Source: Mastacembelus armatus
Taxonomy: Eukaryota; Chordata; Actinopteri; Synbranchiformes; Mastacembelidae
NCBI RefSeq assembly: GCF_900324485.2
Contig: NW_022872910.1
Location: forward strand, 124,001-188,000
DNA length: 64,000 nt
Reading direction: 5' to 3'
Shown: piece by piece, positions 42,510-54,610 of the stretch
How positions within the stretch are numbered: position 1 is the first letter of the stretch
Layout: each line of letters begins with the position of its first letter
Program-made: the position numbers and the translations under genes
The notes under the pieces: generated by a model
What the model saw: only the letters and a program-made list of their open reading frames with translations
Database searches by the model: none
Told to the model about the DNA's origin: nothing

Positions 42510-45415
42510 TGTATCAACAGTCATTTAACCAAACGTTATCATGACGGTCTGTAGTGCTCTGCTCCTGTCCTCTGTCATGTGACGTTCATCGGTTGGGGTG
42601 AGTGGATAGAGCAGAGAGAAGAACAGCAATAATAAACAACAAATAGACACATCAGTGATATTCAGCTCCAGGACCAGGGACACCTGCAGAAGGTACAGAG
42701 AGAGAGAGAGAGAGCACAAACTAGGGGAGAGAAAGAGCACAAGGTTAGTGACATTCAATGGTGAAATATACATGTGAGGTGGTGAATACACTTTTAAGTC
42801 TAGCCTTAAAAGTACAGAGAGTGTCTGCCTCCTGAACCCAGACTGGGAGCTGGTTCTACAGGAGAGGAGCTTGATAGCTAAAGGCTCTGCCTCCCATTCT
42901 GCTTTTGGAAACCCTGGGAACCACAAGGAGACCTGCACTCTGAGAGCAAAGTGCTCTATTGGGATAATATGGTACTATGAGGTCTTTAAGGTATGAAGGA
43001 GCTTGATCATGAAGGGATTTGTATGTGAGGAGAAGGATTTTAAATTCTATTCTGTATTTTACAGGGAGCCAATGAAGTGAAGCTAATATAGGAGAAATAT
43101 GACCTCTCTTGGTAGTTCCTGTCAGGACTCTGGCTGCAGCATTCTGGATTAACTGGAGGCTTTTTATGGAGATACTGGGACAGCCAGATAGTAATGAGTT
43201 ACAGTAGTCTAGCCTTGAGGTAACAAATGCATGGACTAGTTTTTCTGCATCATTTTGAGACAGGATGTTCCTAATTTTGGCAATGTTGCGCAGGTGAAAG
43301 AATGCAGTTCTAGAGATTTGTTTTGTGTGAATTAAAGAACATGTCCTGGTCAAAAATAACTCCAAGGTTTTTCACAGTAGTGCTGGAGGCCAGGGCTATG
43401 CCATCTAAAGTAGCTATAATTTTAGAAAAGTTATTTCTGAGGTTTTTAGGCCCAAATACAATGACTTCTGTTTTCTCTGAATTTAAAAGTAGAAAGTTAC
43501 TGGTCATCCAGGCCTTTATGTCAGTTAGACACACTTAAAGTCTGGTTAACTGGTTTGTGTTAACAGGTTTAATAGATAGATACAACTGAGTGTCATCCGC
43601 ATAGCAGTGGTAATTAATACAGTGCTTCCTAATTACATAGTCCAAAGGAAGCATGTATAGGATGAACAGAATCGGAGCCTTGTGGAACTCCATACTCCAT
43701 ACACCAACTTTTGTTTGTGTGGAAGGTTCATCATGGACATGAAAAAACTGGAATCTGTCCGATAAATAGGATTGGAACCATTTTAATGCTGTTCCTCTGA
43801 TACCAGTCACATGCTCCAGTCTCTGTAATAAGATGTTGTGGTCAATAGTGTTGAATGCAGCACTGAGGTCTAGGAGGACAAGTATAGAAACAAGTCCATT
43901 ATCTGAGGCTAAGAGAAGATCGTTGGTGACTTTTAACAGTGCTGTTTCTGTACTATGATGTGCTCTAAATCCTGATTGAAAATCTTCAAATAGTTCATTC
44001 CTGTGTAAGTGGACTGATAGCTGCTTAGCAACAGCTTTTTCTAGGATTTTAGAAATAAATGGCAGGTTGGATATTGGTCTATAATTAGCCAAGACTCCTG
44101 GATCAAGACTAGGCTTTCTGAGTAAGGGTTTGATTACTGCAGTCTTAAAGGCCTGTGGTACGTAGCCTGATACTAGAGATAAATTTACCAAGTCCAATAA
44201 AGATGAGTTCATTAATGGCAGGGTGTCTTTAAGCAGTCTAGTCGGGATGGGGTCTAAGAGACACATTGATGATTTAGATGAAGCAACTACTGATGTAAAT
44301 TCAGAGAGATCTATAGGAGAGAAGCAGTCTAAACATAACTGAGGTCCTACAGATGATTCAAGAGCTACTGTAGTAGAAGATTCATTTATGGCAGGTATAG
44401 GAAGCATCTGCTGAATTTTATCTCTAATAGTTGTGATTTTATTTGTAAAGAAACTCATAAATTCATCACTGCTGAGAGCTAAGGGAACACTGGGCTCAAC
44501 AGAGCTGTGACTTTTTGTCAGCCTGGCTACAGTGCTGAAAAGAAACCTGGGATTGTTCTTATTTTCCTCTATTAGTGATGAATAGTATGCAGTTCTGGCT
44601 TTACGGAGAGCTTTTTTATATGTTAGTAGACTGTTTTTCCAGGCTAGAAAAATGTCCTCTAAGTTTGTGGAACGCCACTTCCTTTCCAGCCTTCGTGATG
44701 CCTGCTTTAAGGTACGAATATGTAAATTATACCATGGGGCTAGTCTTCTCTGATTCACTAACTTCTTTTGCAGAGGGGCCACAGAATCAAGCGTTTCACG
44801 CAGTGAGGTTACAGCACTGTCAACAACATGATCAATTTGGTAGGGAGTGGGATTGAAGCAGCTGCCCTCCACTATGTTTATACTTGGCATAGATGTAAAT
44901 AAAGATGGAATCATTTTCTTAAATTTATTAACAGCGTTGTCGGATAAACATCTGCTGTAGTGGAATTTTCTTCCAAACGCTGCATGATCCATCATTTTAA
45001 ATTCGAAAGTTATTAAAGAATGATCTGACAAAACAGGATTTGGGGGAAAAACTATTAGATGTTCAATTTCGATGCCATAGGTCAGAACAAGATCAAGGGT
45101 GTGATTGAAACAGTGGGTGGGTTTATTAACATTTTGAATGAAACCAATTGAATCTAATATAGAATTAAATGCAATGCTGAGGCTGTTATTTTCAACATCT
45201 ACATGAATATTAAAATCTCCCACTATAATGACTTTATCTGAACTAAGCACTAAATCAGACAGGAAGTCTGGGAATTCAGTTAAAAACTCTGAGTAAGGGA
45301 CAGGTGGACGGTCCACAATGACAAGTAGAACTGGTGTTTGTGTTTTCCAGTTTGGATGTGAGAGGCTCAGAGTGAGGCTCTCAAATGAGTTATAACTGTT
45401 CTGAGGATGAAAGTT
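42510..45415 (-). mobile_element. Long CR1/L2-type LINE (alpha), longest open RT frame
   Basis: Minus-strand frame 43,535-45,316 runs open for 593 codons: endonuclease C-terminal half (VGDFNIHVD, LSDHSLITFEF), connector, RT with [40 protein letters not shown] and [10 protein letters not shown]. The 43,310-43,534 and 42,856-43,365 frames carry the C-terminal end. The usual PQGSVLGP is damaged (EFHKAPILFILYM), as in the 20,406 copy, implying shared descent. The 3' tail is missing: the left end joins the E3 upstream flank inside the UTR. Confidence 0.87.
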
Positions 45416-45818
45416 TAATAATAAATTTGTAAGTAAATGTAATTAGTTAAGTTCACCTGTGTTTAATTGTTCTGTTCCATATCCTGCCTTTGTGTTGGCT
45501 CTGTCCATTCTCACCTGTTTCCTGTTCAGACAATCATCCAGCTTGTACTTAGGTCACTCACCAGGGTTGACTGATCGTCTGATCTCCTGTGGATCTGCTC
45601 AGTGCTCTTTGTTCTTGGCTCCTGTGTTTTTGGTTATTTTGGTCTTGTCAAAGTTCAGGTGATGAATCAGTCGTCTCCTGCGTTTGGATCCATTGCCTCC
45701 TTCTACGTCTTTGTCATCTGTATTAGGACACATGCTGGTTTTCAACAGTCAACACTGAAAACATTTAAATACTTTGTGTGTCCTGGTGTTTTTTAGTGTA
45801 AAAGGTCAAACTGAAATG
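45416..45818. other. Flank shared with 23,246-23,654
   Basis: No supported gene; near-identical paralogue with the same junction to the alpha LINE. Confidence 0.5.
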
Positions 45819-46070
45819 TAAATGGTCTTATATAGCACTTTTATAGACTCAACTACACTCAAAGTGCTTTACCACTATTTGCCCATTCACCTATTTGCTC
45901 ATGACTCAGACACCGATGGAACATTCACCAGGGGCAACTTGGGGTTCAGGGTTTTGCCCAAAGATACTTCGACCTGTGGACCAGTGAAGCCAAAGATCAA
46001 CCTACCAACCTTCTGGTTCAGGGTCAATCTGCTCTACCTCCTCAGCAATAGCCGCCCTAATGTCATGATT
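45819..46070. repeat. Fish-type dispersed repeat (tail-like), second copy
   Basis: Paralogue of 23,655-23,905 within the same duplicated block; class not fixed. Confidence 0.6.
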
Positions 46071-46338
46071 TTATTCCACTCTGGAAAATCTTTTTGGAGA
46101 TTAATTTATTAGATATCAGTCAAATCATTAATTATGGCATTGGGACAATAACAGATAAACATGTTAGTAAGTGACGTGTCAATGAAAGTGATTAGGGATC
46201 ATTATTATGTTGATTCATTCTTTGACTGAATCATCAGAACAAATAATCCAGACTGTGATGGCGAACCACTGAAGTTTAACAGTGTGTGTCTCCCTCTGGT
46301 GGATGTTGTGGAGTATTGTGTTGTCTTTATGCTCCAAA

Positions 46339-46376
46339 GGTTTTTGTACAGAGTTTTGGTGTTTCCTGTCACTGTG
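46339..46376 (-). other. 23-type RSS of V segment A3
   Basis: Heptamer 46370-46376, 22-bp spacer, nonamer 46339-46347. A two-base insertion lies just beyond the nonamer, outside the signal. Confidence 0.93.
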
Positions 46377-46956
46377 GGCTGCAGAGCACAGTAGTACACA
46401 GCAGAGTCAGACAGCTGAAGCTTCTGGATCTTCAGAGGAACTGATGTCTTGTTGATTTCAGCATTAAATCTTTCTTTCTGAAAGTCTGGATCATTGTCTT
46501 CTGATCCAAAAGTGGTACGTTGCAAAATATACTTAGGAAAGTTATTTTCTTCTTGTTTATACCAGAACAAATAAGGGACTTGGTCACTGGTCTCAAAAGT
46601 ACAACCCAGTGTGGCTGTGTCTCCTTCAGCAGCAATGGCATCTCCTGTTGGCTGGATCACTCTGTCTTCTCCTTTACACTCTGGGGAAGAACAGAACATG
46701 CAGAGGAAGAGATGGATCAATGAAGATGATTGGTGAAAGCAGAACAATCAGCAGGTTTAAAGAGTTACCTGGCAAAGAGACAGATACATAGACATGTAGA
46801 ATGAATCTGATTTTCAGGGATCATTGTCAGTGTGAACCATAAAAAGGGCTGATGTCAGCTCAGTGATGTGTTCAAATGTTTGAGGATAAAACATGTTGTA
46901 CTTTCTATCTTACCAAAGCAAAGAGCAGCAAGAATAATCCACAGCCAATGTTCCAT
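46377..46956 (-). CDS. TRAV: TCR alpha/delta V segment, family A (A3)
   Basis: Exon 1 (46914-46956) encodes [14 protein letters not shown]; exon 2 (46377-46680) starts [20 protein letters not shown]. First Cys in TLGCTFE, Trp in [12 protein letters not shown], second Cys in [14 protein letters not shown]1 area SDQVPY, CDR2 area [11 protein letters not shown]. Open. Confidence 0.92.
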
Positions 46957-47161
46957 CTGTCCAAGCAGGTTGAAATGAACAGGAGAAACTAGCTGATGTT
47001 CAACATTCAGTCTGAGAATTGTTCTTATTGACACAACGGTTGAACACAGGGCAGAAGTAGTGCACCGCCTACTTGATGATGTGGCCCTCTAGTGGAGGTA
47101 AACCGTTGACTTCAACAGTGTGGAAAAAAGGCTTCCAGCAGCTTGTCAGTGTGTCAGCTTG

Positions 47162-47199
47162 TGTTTTTGTACAGAGACTGTGGGTTTGCTGTCACTGTG
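47162..47199 (-). other. 23-type RSS of V segment B7
   Basis: Heptamer 47193-47199, nonamer ACAAAAACA 47162-47170, spacer 22 bp: the full-length form of the B1/B4 signal. Confidence 0.92.
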
Positions 47200-47839
47200 G
47201 GCCTCACAGCACAGTAGTACAGAGCAGTGTCTGTCACTGCAGCAGAGGAGATCTGCAGATCCAGATGTTTTTCTCCAGACAGTTTAGTCGAGAACCTTTT
47301 GTCTGATTTCAGAGAATCTGAAGACTTGGAAATGTTCAACCCTGAGATGTACAAAAGGAACTCTGGTGGTTTTCCTGGATATTGGCGATACCAGAAGAAA
47401 TCATCACTAGCTGTTATGGTTTTGGAGTATTTGTAGGACAGAGTGACAGTGCTGTCTTCTAAACTGAACTCTTCATTGTTGACTGGACTCAGATCTTCAC
47501 AAGCGACACCTGAAGGAAGAGATGAATGTTGTTAAAGATGATACTAAACTCTTATAGTCTGTTCCAGTGGTTTTCATGATTCCTGATTTTTCTATATTTT
47601 AGTTCAGATTTTAACAATTTTAGCAACAAAAATGAACAAACACAATAACAGACGTACAAACAGACCAAAGCAGGAACTGAAGTCAGTGTCCACAGTAGAG
47701 TTTGTACAGACTGACAAACTGAAAGTGACCCATAGCAGTAAAGCTCAGGTTTGGGTCTCATGTCTGATTCCCGCTGTAACCTACCTTTTAGTATGATCAG
47801 AACAAGAGAAAATATTCCACAGCGTTGCAGTGAGAGCAT
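47200..47839 (-). CDS. TRAV: TCR alpha/delta V segment, family B (B7), no first Cys
   Basis: Exon 1 (47785-47839) encodes MLSLQRCGIFSLVLIILK; exon 2 (47200-47509) starts GVACEDLSPVNNEEFSLEDS, the only copy with Ala before the N-terminal Cys. B-strand VTLSYKYS lacks the first V-domain Cys; CDR1 area KTITASDD, CDR2 area YISGLNISKSS; second Cys in [11 protein letters not shown]. Open, with a normal RSS spacer, so a better candidate for use than B1 or B4. Confidence 0.87.
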
Positions 47840-47859
47840 CTTACAGACAGTATCTGTGT

Positions 47860-49023
47860 TGTGTTTGCTTTAGATATTGAATGAATCTCACAGTGGGACT
47901 AGTTCTGCTGTTTGACAGATTTGCTCCTCCCTCAACCTGTTCGTCCTCTGATATCACTGAACGTTATCGACGCTAAAATCACTCTGAACAGATAAACCTT
48001 TATTTTTCTGCTGGCTTTTCTTTTTGTTTCTTTTGGCATATTTATGAACATCCTCAAAGAATCCTGTGAAGTCTAGTCTCCAAATGGCAGCATCATAAGT
48101 CATTTACACATCATTTAAAATCATGGTGAAACTGGTTTTATATAGTCTGGAGATGGCCTCATGTAGGACTTCAGAGACTGAACATTGTGCTGTGGATTTC
48201 ATAAGTAATTGATCAAATTTGTTCCAAAAATGTGTGAGGTCTTCAGGCAGCCACTGTTTTCTACAAAATGACTGTTGGACAAACGCAGCATGTATTTGTG
48301 CCTGTAATTAAAATCAGTGAAGTCAGATGAGATTCTTATTTAGTCTATGGGCAGTTTTATCATGCACACACCAATCCAGCCCTCTCTCAGACAGACTGCC
48401 CATGTGAGTCTACACTAACACTACTTCATACTGCATGTGCCTGGTAATCTCCTGGCTCCAAACCAGCTCAGTTTTGCTGTGGTTGGTACAATGATGGAGC
48501 TGATGGACTGTGCATTTGTACAATGAGTATGTACTCAGTGTATCAGTACATCTCTCATTTCTACCTAACACTCAATACACTTCTCATTACAAAAGACACA
48601 CTTTGCCACTTCTGTCATTCATGTGTCACTGAATTCAATGAGTTTATTTTTTTAATAGTTGGGGCCAAATCAAAGGATGTCAGATTTGGATCCACTCAGC
48701 TGCAGAAGGTCCATGAACTCCAGCACTGACCTTGGCATTAACAGGCAAAACAACAGGACCAGCTCCTGACACACATTATGATGGAAGGTGCAGCAACATG
48801 GTGGAAATGGACCTGAATTTGGGAGTATTATAATCCATGTGACCTCAAAGGTTCAGATGACCTGGGACTGATCCTTGTGGTACATCATAACAAATTTGAG
48901 CTTAGAATCCTGGAACGTTGCGTAATGATCATAACTGAGACCTGATTACATCCACAGGTCACAGACAAGGCTATGGAGCTAGCGTCTGCTCTACCCACCA
49001 CAGTGATGTAGATGTGAGGGCTC
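47860..49023. other. Intergenic spacer, paralogous copy 3 (no beta LINE)
   Basis: No gene. As 1,690-2,853, but passes straight through TGATAAGAG (49,024-49,032) into the old RT fragment. Confidence 0.7.
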
Positions 49024-49032
49024 TGATAAGAG

Positions 49033-49640
49033 CTGCAGAGATGGACTGTGCATTTGTCCATCAGCTCCTAGTGATTTCCACCAATATCTTTAACCTCTTC
49101 TTGGCACATGTTACTGTACCTGTGTGTTTGAAAACCACCACTTTCATCCCAGTGCCCAAGTAGACAAACATCAGCTGTCTGAATGACTACAGACCAGTCA
49201 CACTCACACACATCATAGCAAAGAGCTTTGAAAGTCTAGTCCTGGGTCATATAACATCTACTCTTTCCTCAACCTTAGACCAACATCAGTATGTATGCAG
49301 GGCCAATAGATTCACAGAGGCTGCCATAAACACTGCCCTTTACAGTGACCCACCTGGAGCAGAAGGGGGTGTATGTGAGGATGTTTTTCCTTGACTCCAG
49401 CTCAGCTTTTAACACCAGTATCCCCAGCAGACTGGTACTGTGGATTAAAGACTTTCTTAGCACTCACCCACAAATAGTGAGACTGACTCCCAACACATCC
49501 CCACCCCTGACCCTCAGCACTGGAGCACCACATGGATGTGTGCTGAGCCCCCTCCCCTGCTCCCTGTACAACTGAACACCTGTTCACGCTGCAAACACAA
49601 TCATCAAATTTTCAGACAACACAACAAAAGTGGGGCTGAT
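49033..49640 (+). mobile_element. Old non-LTR RT fragment beside C4
   Basis: Copy of the 3,840 fragment; FLDSSSAFNTSIPSRL and STGAPHGCVLSPLPCSLYN visible. Confidence 0.75.
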
Positions 49641-49723
49641 CTCTAATGTTGATGAGACAGCTGATGAAGTCTGTGGCTCCCTCTGGTGGATGTTGTGGAG
49701 TATTGTGTTGTCTTTGCTCCAAA

Positions 49724-49761
49724 GGTTTTTGTACAGAGTTTTGGTGTTTCCTGTCACTGTG
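49724..49761 (-). other. 23-type RSS of V segment C4
   Basis: Heptamer 49755-49761, 22-bp spacer, nonamer 49724-49732. Confidence 0.93.
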
Positions 49762-50210
49762 GGCTGCAGAGCACAGTAGTACACAGCAGAGTCAGACAGC
49801 CGAAGTTTCTGGATCTTCAGAGGAGCTGATCTGGATGTGGAATCCAGTGTGGATGAAAATCTCTCCCTGTACTCGTCTGGTGTGTTGCCTTCATCCAGTT
49901 TATATCTGCTCAGGATGAACGTGGGGCTGTTGTTTCCATCCTGCTTGTACCAGTAGAGATAATTACTTGCTGAACTGCTGCTGTTATACAGACAGCCAAG
50001 TGTTACTGCCTCTCCTTCAGTAGCAGTCTCATCTCCTTCTGGCTGCAGCACGTTGTCTTTTTGTGCTCTGCATTCTGTAAAACACCAACAAACAGTGTCA
50101 GTGTGCTGTTAAAGAGTCATGTCAATGCTGGAATGATATCAGAGAAACAGAGTTGTGTTCATACCAAGGCACATAGCAGCCAGCAACACTGAGATGAACA
50201 GAGGCGTCAT
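49762..50210 (-). CDS. TRAV: TCR alpha/delta V segment, family C (C4)
   Basis: Exon 1 (50165-50210) encodes MTPLFISVLLAAMCL; exon 2 (49762-50074) starts ECRAQKDNVLQPEGDETATEG. First Cys in TLGCLYN, Trp in LYWYKQDGNNSP, second Cys in [14 protein letters not shown]1 area NSSSSASNY; CDR2 area RYKLDEGNTPDEY as in C2. Open. Confidence 0.92.
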
Positions 50211-50299
50211 ATGTGCAGTGTTGAGGAACTGGGAGCTCCAGCCAGTATGAAGAAGGCTGTGATCTCTCTGTTTAGTCTTCATCAACACTAAGTTGGTGG

Positions 50300-51161
50300 A
50301 TTAGAAGGAGGAGCCTGATCACAGTGACAGGGCTCATTCACAGCCCTGTGTTATTCCCCTGCTGACAACTTTTCTCTGAACACAGTTTGGACCAGTCTCC
50401 TTTCAGTGTCCAACTTGTCTTGTATGTGATCGTCATTGGACATTTCAGCTGACCCGTTTCCTGTTTTACAGCTGCTGCACATTCCCGTTGGTCCCTGACA
50501 TATAAAGCTGCTAATTGTTGGGAACCTGCTACGACCCCTTTAATATCTTTTATCACAAATAGTACAAGCAAACTGAGAAGGAACATTTGACAAATGGGAC
50601 TTTGTAAATTCTCTTCAGGATTTTTTCTCTTGAATGTAAATATCATGTTTGGTCAAATCAAAGATGGTGGATTTGTTGTTGAAGCTTCAATCAAAAATGT
50701 TGAAACTTGGTAAAAATCTTCAGCTGTGAAAGTTTGAATCTTTTGTTGTTTTGAGTTTTTCTGTGTATTTTGATGTCTGAACATATAAACTAGTGATGTT
50801 AGTGTGTTATTAGTTAATACTTTAGTGTGAATTTGGGCTGTAGTTCTCCATGTTTCCAAGGATGGTGAACAATGGAAGGAGCTCATTGTGGCCTAATGAC
50901 CCACAGTGTATGAAGAGGATTAACTGAGTAAGTCAGAGTCTGTTTATTTGTTTTCACGGTTTCTTGTGTCTGAAGCATCAACAGTTGGTTTGTCATTGAT
51001 GTGGATTTGCTGCTGATGTGAATCCTCCCCCAGTGTTTCATTAGCAGCTGTAACCACAGGGACTCTGATCAAACAGGAATGAGCAGAATAAATCTGATAT
51101 GAAGCTGTGGTTTGAATCCCACTTCCCTCCTCTTTGAAGAGTAGTCAGATATCTGTGTTCA
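50300..51161. other. C4 upstream region and D4 3' flank, LINE-free
   Basis: No V gene. This copy passes from TCAGGATTTTTTCTCTTGAA to GATGGTGGATTTGTTGTTGA without the gamma LINE present near D2 and D3, so it is the reference empty state. It includes the recurrent minus-strand frame at 50,338-50,646 (102 codons here), with no known domain. Confidence 0.6.
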
Positions 51162-51200
51162 GGTTTTTGTACAGACTCTTCTACACTTTGTATCACTGTG
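51162..51200 (-). other. 23-type RSS of V segment D4
   Basis: Heptamer 51194-51200, 23-bp family D spacer, nonamer 51162-51170. Confidence 0.93.
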
Positions 51201-51726
51201 TTTCTAGAGCACAGTAGTAGAGAGCTGTGTCTGCCAGGGTTAGACTCTTTATGGTCAGTTCAGTTGATGTATCTGATGTTCGGGATTTATATCGATTATC
51301 AGGAATATACTGACTATCACTCAGTGATTTTGCTCCTTTCCTGAGTATAAACTGAGGAGCTTCCAGGTCTGAATGATGTTTGTACCAGTAAAGATAAACA
51401 CCAGTTGCAGTTGTTTGATAGCGACATGTGAGTTTGACAGATTCTCCTTCTCTTCCAGTGACTTCATCTTGTACAGGAGAGATTGTGTCTCCAGCTGTTA
51501 GTCCTGGAAAAAGTAGAGAAAATGAAGCCATTAGACGAACATTGTCCATGAGGCTGAGAGGAGAAGACAGTGGAAAATGTCAGTGTACAGTGTTACTCTT
51601 TGGACACAAACTGTTGACCAGGACTTCCTGACAAAGACAAATTCATTGCGAGGTTGAATGAGACGCCTGTTTGTGGTCAAACTCACCTATAAAGTGAGAT
51701 AAAAAGAGAAAGAAGTAAAGCAACAT
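51201..51726 (-). CDS. TRAV: TCR alpha/delta V segment, family D (D4)
   Basis: Exon 1 (51687-51726) encodes [13 protein letters not shown]; exon 2 (51201-51503) starts [20 protein letters not shown]. First Cys in KLTCRYQ, Trp in LYWYKHHSD, second Cys in [13 protein letters not shown]1 area TATGVY; CDR2 area [11 protein letters not shown] combines the D3 first residue with the D2 loop. Open. Confidence 0.91.
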
Positions 51727-51935
51727 GTCTTTGGAGTTGTTGAAGTCAGACAGCAGATGAACAGTGTTCTTCCACTGCAGTAGAATGAAACAACTAAACA
51801 GTGTCTGCTGCACAGCTCTTCTCCTCAGCATCAAGCTGATTGGGCTTTGACTTCCTGCAACAAACCACAGAAGTTTAACAGTGTGTGTCTCCCTCTGGTG
51901 GATGTTGTGGAGTATTGTGTTGTCTTTGCTCCAAA

Positions 51936-51973
51936 GGTTTTTGTACAGAGTTTTGGTGTTTCCTGTCACTGTG
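51936..51973 (-). other. 23-type RSS of V segment A4
   Basis: Heptamer 51967-51973, 22-bp spacer, nonamer 51936-51944. Confidence 0.93.
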
Positions 51974-52550
51974 GGCTGCAGAGCACAGTAGTACACAGCA
52001 GAGTCAGACAGCTGAAGCTTCTGGATCTTCAGAGGAACTGATGTCTTGTTGATTTCAGCATTAAATCTGTCTTTCTGAAAGTCTGGAGCTTTTTCTACTG
52101 ATGTGGAGAAAGATTTCATCATGTACTTTGGGAAATCGTTTTCTTCTTGTTTATACCAAAACAAAGTGGGACCTGTATAACTGGTCTCAAAAGTACAACC
52201 CAGTGTGGCTGTGTCTCCTTCAGCAGCAATGACATCTCCCGTTGGCTGGATCACTCTGTCTTCTCCTTTACACTCTGGGGAAGAACAGAACATGCAGAGG
52301 AAGAGATGGATCAATGAAGATGATTGATGAAAGCAGAACAATCAGCAGGTTTAAAGAGTTACCTGGCAAAGAGACAGATACATAGACATGTAGAATGAAT
52401 CTGATTTTCAGGGATCATTGTCAGTGTGAACCATAAAAAGGGCTGATGTCAGCTCAGTGATGTGTTCAAATGTTTGAGGATAAAACATGTTGTACTTTCT
52501 ATCTTACCAAAGCAAAGAGCAGCAAGAATAATCCACAGCCAATGTTCCAT
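51974..52550 (-). CDS. TRAV: TCR alpha/delta V segment, family A (A4)
   Basis: Exon 1 (52508-52550) encodes [14 protein letters not shown]; exon 2 (51974-52274) starts [20 protein letters not shown]. First Cys in TLGCTFE, Trp in [12 protein letters not shown], second Cys in [14 protein letters not shown]1 area SYTGPT; CDR2 area [11 protein letters not shown] shared with A2. Open. Confidence 0.92.
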
Positions 52551-52755
52551 CTGTCCAAGCAGGTTGAAATGAACAGGAGAAACTAGCTGATGTTCAACAT
52601 TCAGTCTGAGAATTGTTCTTATTGACACAACGGTTGAACACAGGGCAGAAGTAGTGCACCGCCTACTTGATGATGTGGCCCTCTAGTGGAGGTAAACCGT
52701 TGACTTCAACAGTGTGGAAAAAAGGCTTCCAGCAGCTTGTCAGTGTGTCAGCTTG

Positions 52756-52793
52756 TGTTTTTGTACAGAGACTGTGGGTTTGCTGTCACTGTG
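52756..52793 (-). other. 23-type RSS of V segment B8
   Basis: Heptamer 52787-52793, nonamer ACAAAAACA 52756-52764, 22-bp spacer of the B1/B7 type. Confidence 0.92.
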
Positions 52794-53418
52794 GGCCTCA
52801 CAGCACAGTAGTACAGAGCAGAGTCTGTCACTGCAGCAGAGGAGATGTTCATGCTAATTTGCTTTTCCTGCACTTTGACCTTCAGTCCAGGAACTGGATT
52901 ATTAAATACTTGTCCTGAAGCAGAGTGTGAGATGAGGAACTCTGGTGGTTTTCCTGGATATTGGCGATACCAGAAGAAATATTCATTGCCAGTTGCTTGT
53001 TTGGAGTATTTGTAGGACAGAGTGACAGTGCTGTCTTCTAAACTGAACTCTTCATTGCTGACTGGAGTCAGATCTTCACAGCCGACACCTGAAGAAAGAG
53101 ATGAATGTTGTTAAAGATGATACTAAACTCTGATAGTCTGTTCCAGTGGTTTTCATGATTCCTGATTTTTCTATATTTTAGTTCAGATTTTAACAATTTG
53201 AACAACAAAAATGAACAAACACAATAACAGACGTACAAACAGACCAAAGCAGGAACTGAAGTCAGTGTCCACAGTAGAGTTTGTACAGACTGACAAACTG
53301 AAAGTGACCCATAGCAGTAAAGCTCAGGTTTGGGTCTCATGTCTGATTCCTGCTGTAACCTACCTTTTAGTATGATCAGAACAAGAGAAAATATTCCACA
53401 GCGTTGCAGTGAGAGCAT
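52794..53418 (-). CDS. TRAV: TCR alpha/delta V segment, family B mosaic (B8), no first Cys
   Basis: Exon 1 (53364-53418) encodes MLSLQRCGIFSLVLIILK, as in B1. Exon 2 (52794-53088) starts GVGCEDLTPVSNEEFSLEDS. B-strand VTLSYKYS lacks the Cys; CDR1 area KQATGNEY, Trp in FFWYRQYPGKPPEF. The CDR2/FR3 part (SHSASGQVFNNPVPGLKVKV) is of the B3/B5 type, while the end (AAVTDSALYYCAVRP) and RSS are of the B1/B7 type: a mosaic. Open through the whole exon. Confidence 0.87.
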
Positions 53419-53439
53419 CTTACAGACAGTATCTGTGTT

Positions 53440-54601
53440 GTGTTTGCTTTAGATATTGAATGAATCTCACAGTGGGACTAGTTCTGCTGTTTGACAGATT
53501 TGCTCCTCCCTCAACCTGTTCGTCCTCTGATATCACTGAACGTTATCGACACTAAAATCACTCTGAACAGATAAACCTTTATTTTTCTGCTGGCTTTTCT
53601 TTTTGTTTCTTTTGGCATATTTATGAACATCCTCAAAGAATCCTGTGAAGTCTAGTCTCCAAATGGCAGCATCATAAGTCATTTACACATCATTTAAAAT
53701 CATGGTGAAATTGGTTTTATATGGTCTGGAGATGGCCTCATGTAGGACTTCAGAGACTGAACATTGTGCTGTGGATTTCATAAGTAATTGATCAAATTTG
53801 CTCCAAAAATGTGTGAGGTCTTCAGGCAGCCACTGTTTTCTACAAAATGACTGTTGGACAAACGCAGCATGTATTTGTGCCTGTAATTAAAATCAGTGAA
53901 GTCAGATGAGATTCTTATTTAGTCTATGGGCAGTTTCATCATGCACACACCAATCCAGCCCTCTCTCAGACAGACTGCCCATGTGAGTCTACACTAACAG
54001 TACTTCATACTGCATGTGCCTGGTAATCTCCTGGCTCCAAACCAGCTCAGTTTTGCTGTGGTTGGTACAATGATGGAGCTGATGGACTGTGCATTTGTAC
54101 AATGAGTATGTACTCAGTGTATCAGTACATCTCTCATTTCTACCTAACACTCAATACACTTCTCATTACAAAAGACACACTTTGCTACTTCTGTCATTCA
54201 TGTGTCACTGAATTCAGTGAGTTTATTTTTTAATAGTTGGGGCCAAATCCAAGGATGTCAGATTTGGATCCACTCAGCTGCAGAAGGTCCATGAACTCCA
54301 GCACTGACCTTGGCATTAACAGGCAAAACATCAGGACCAGCTCCTGACACACATTATGATGGAAGGTGCAGCAACATGGTGGAAATGGACCTGAATTTGG
54401 GAGTATTATAATCCATGTGACCTCAAAGGTTCAGATGACCTGGGACTGATCCTTGTGGTACATCATGACAAATTTGAGCTTAGAATCCTGGAACGTTGTG
54501 TGATGATCATAACTGAGACCTGATTACATCCACAGGGCACGGACAAGGCTATGGAGCTAGCGTCTGCTCAACCCACCACAGTGATGTAGATGTGAGGGCT
54601 C
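53440..54601. other. Intergenic spacer, paralogous copy 4
   Basis: No gene; matches 1,690-2,853. Confidence 0.7.
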
Positions 54602-54610
54602 TGATAAGAG

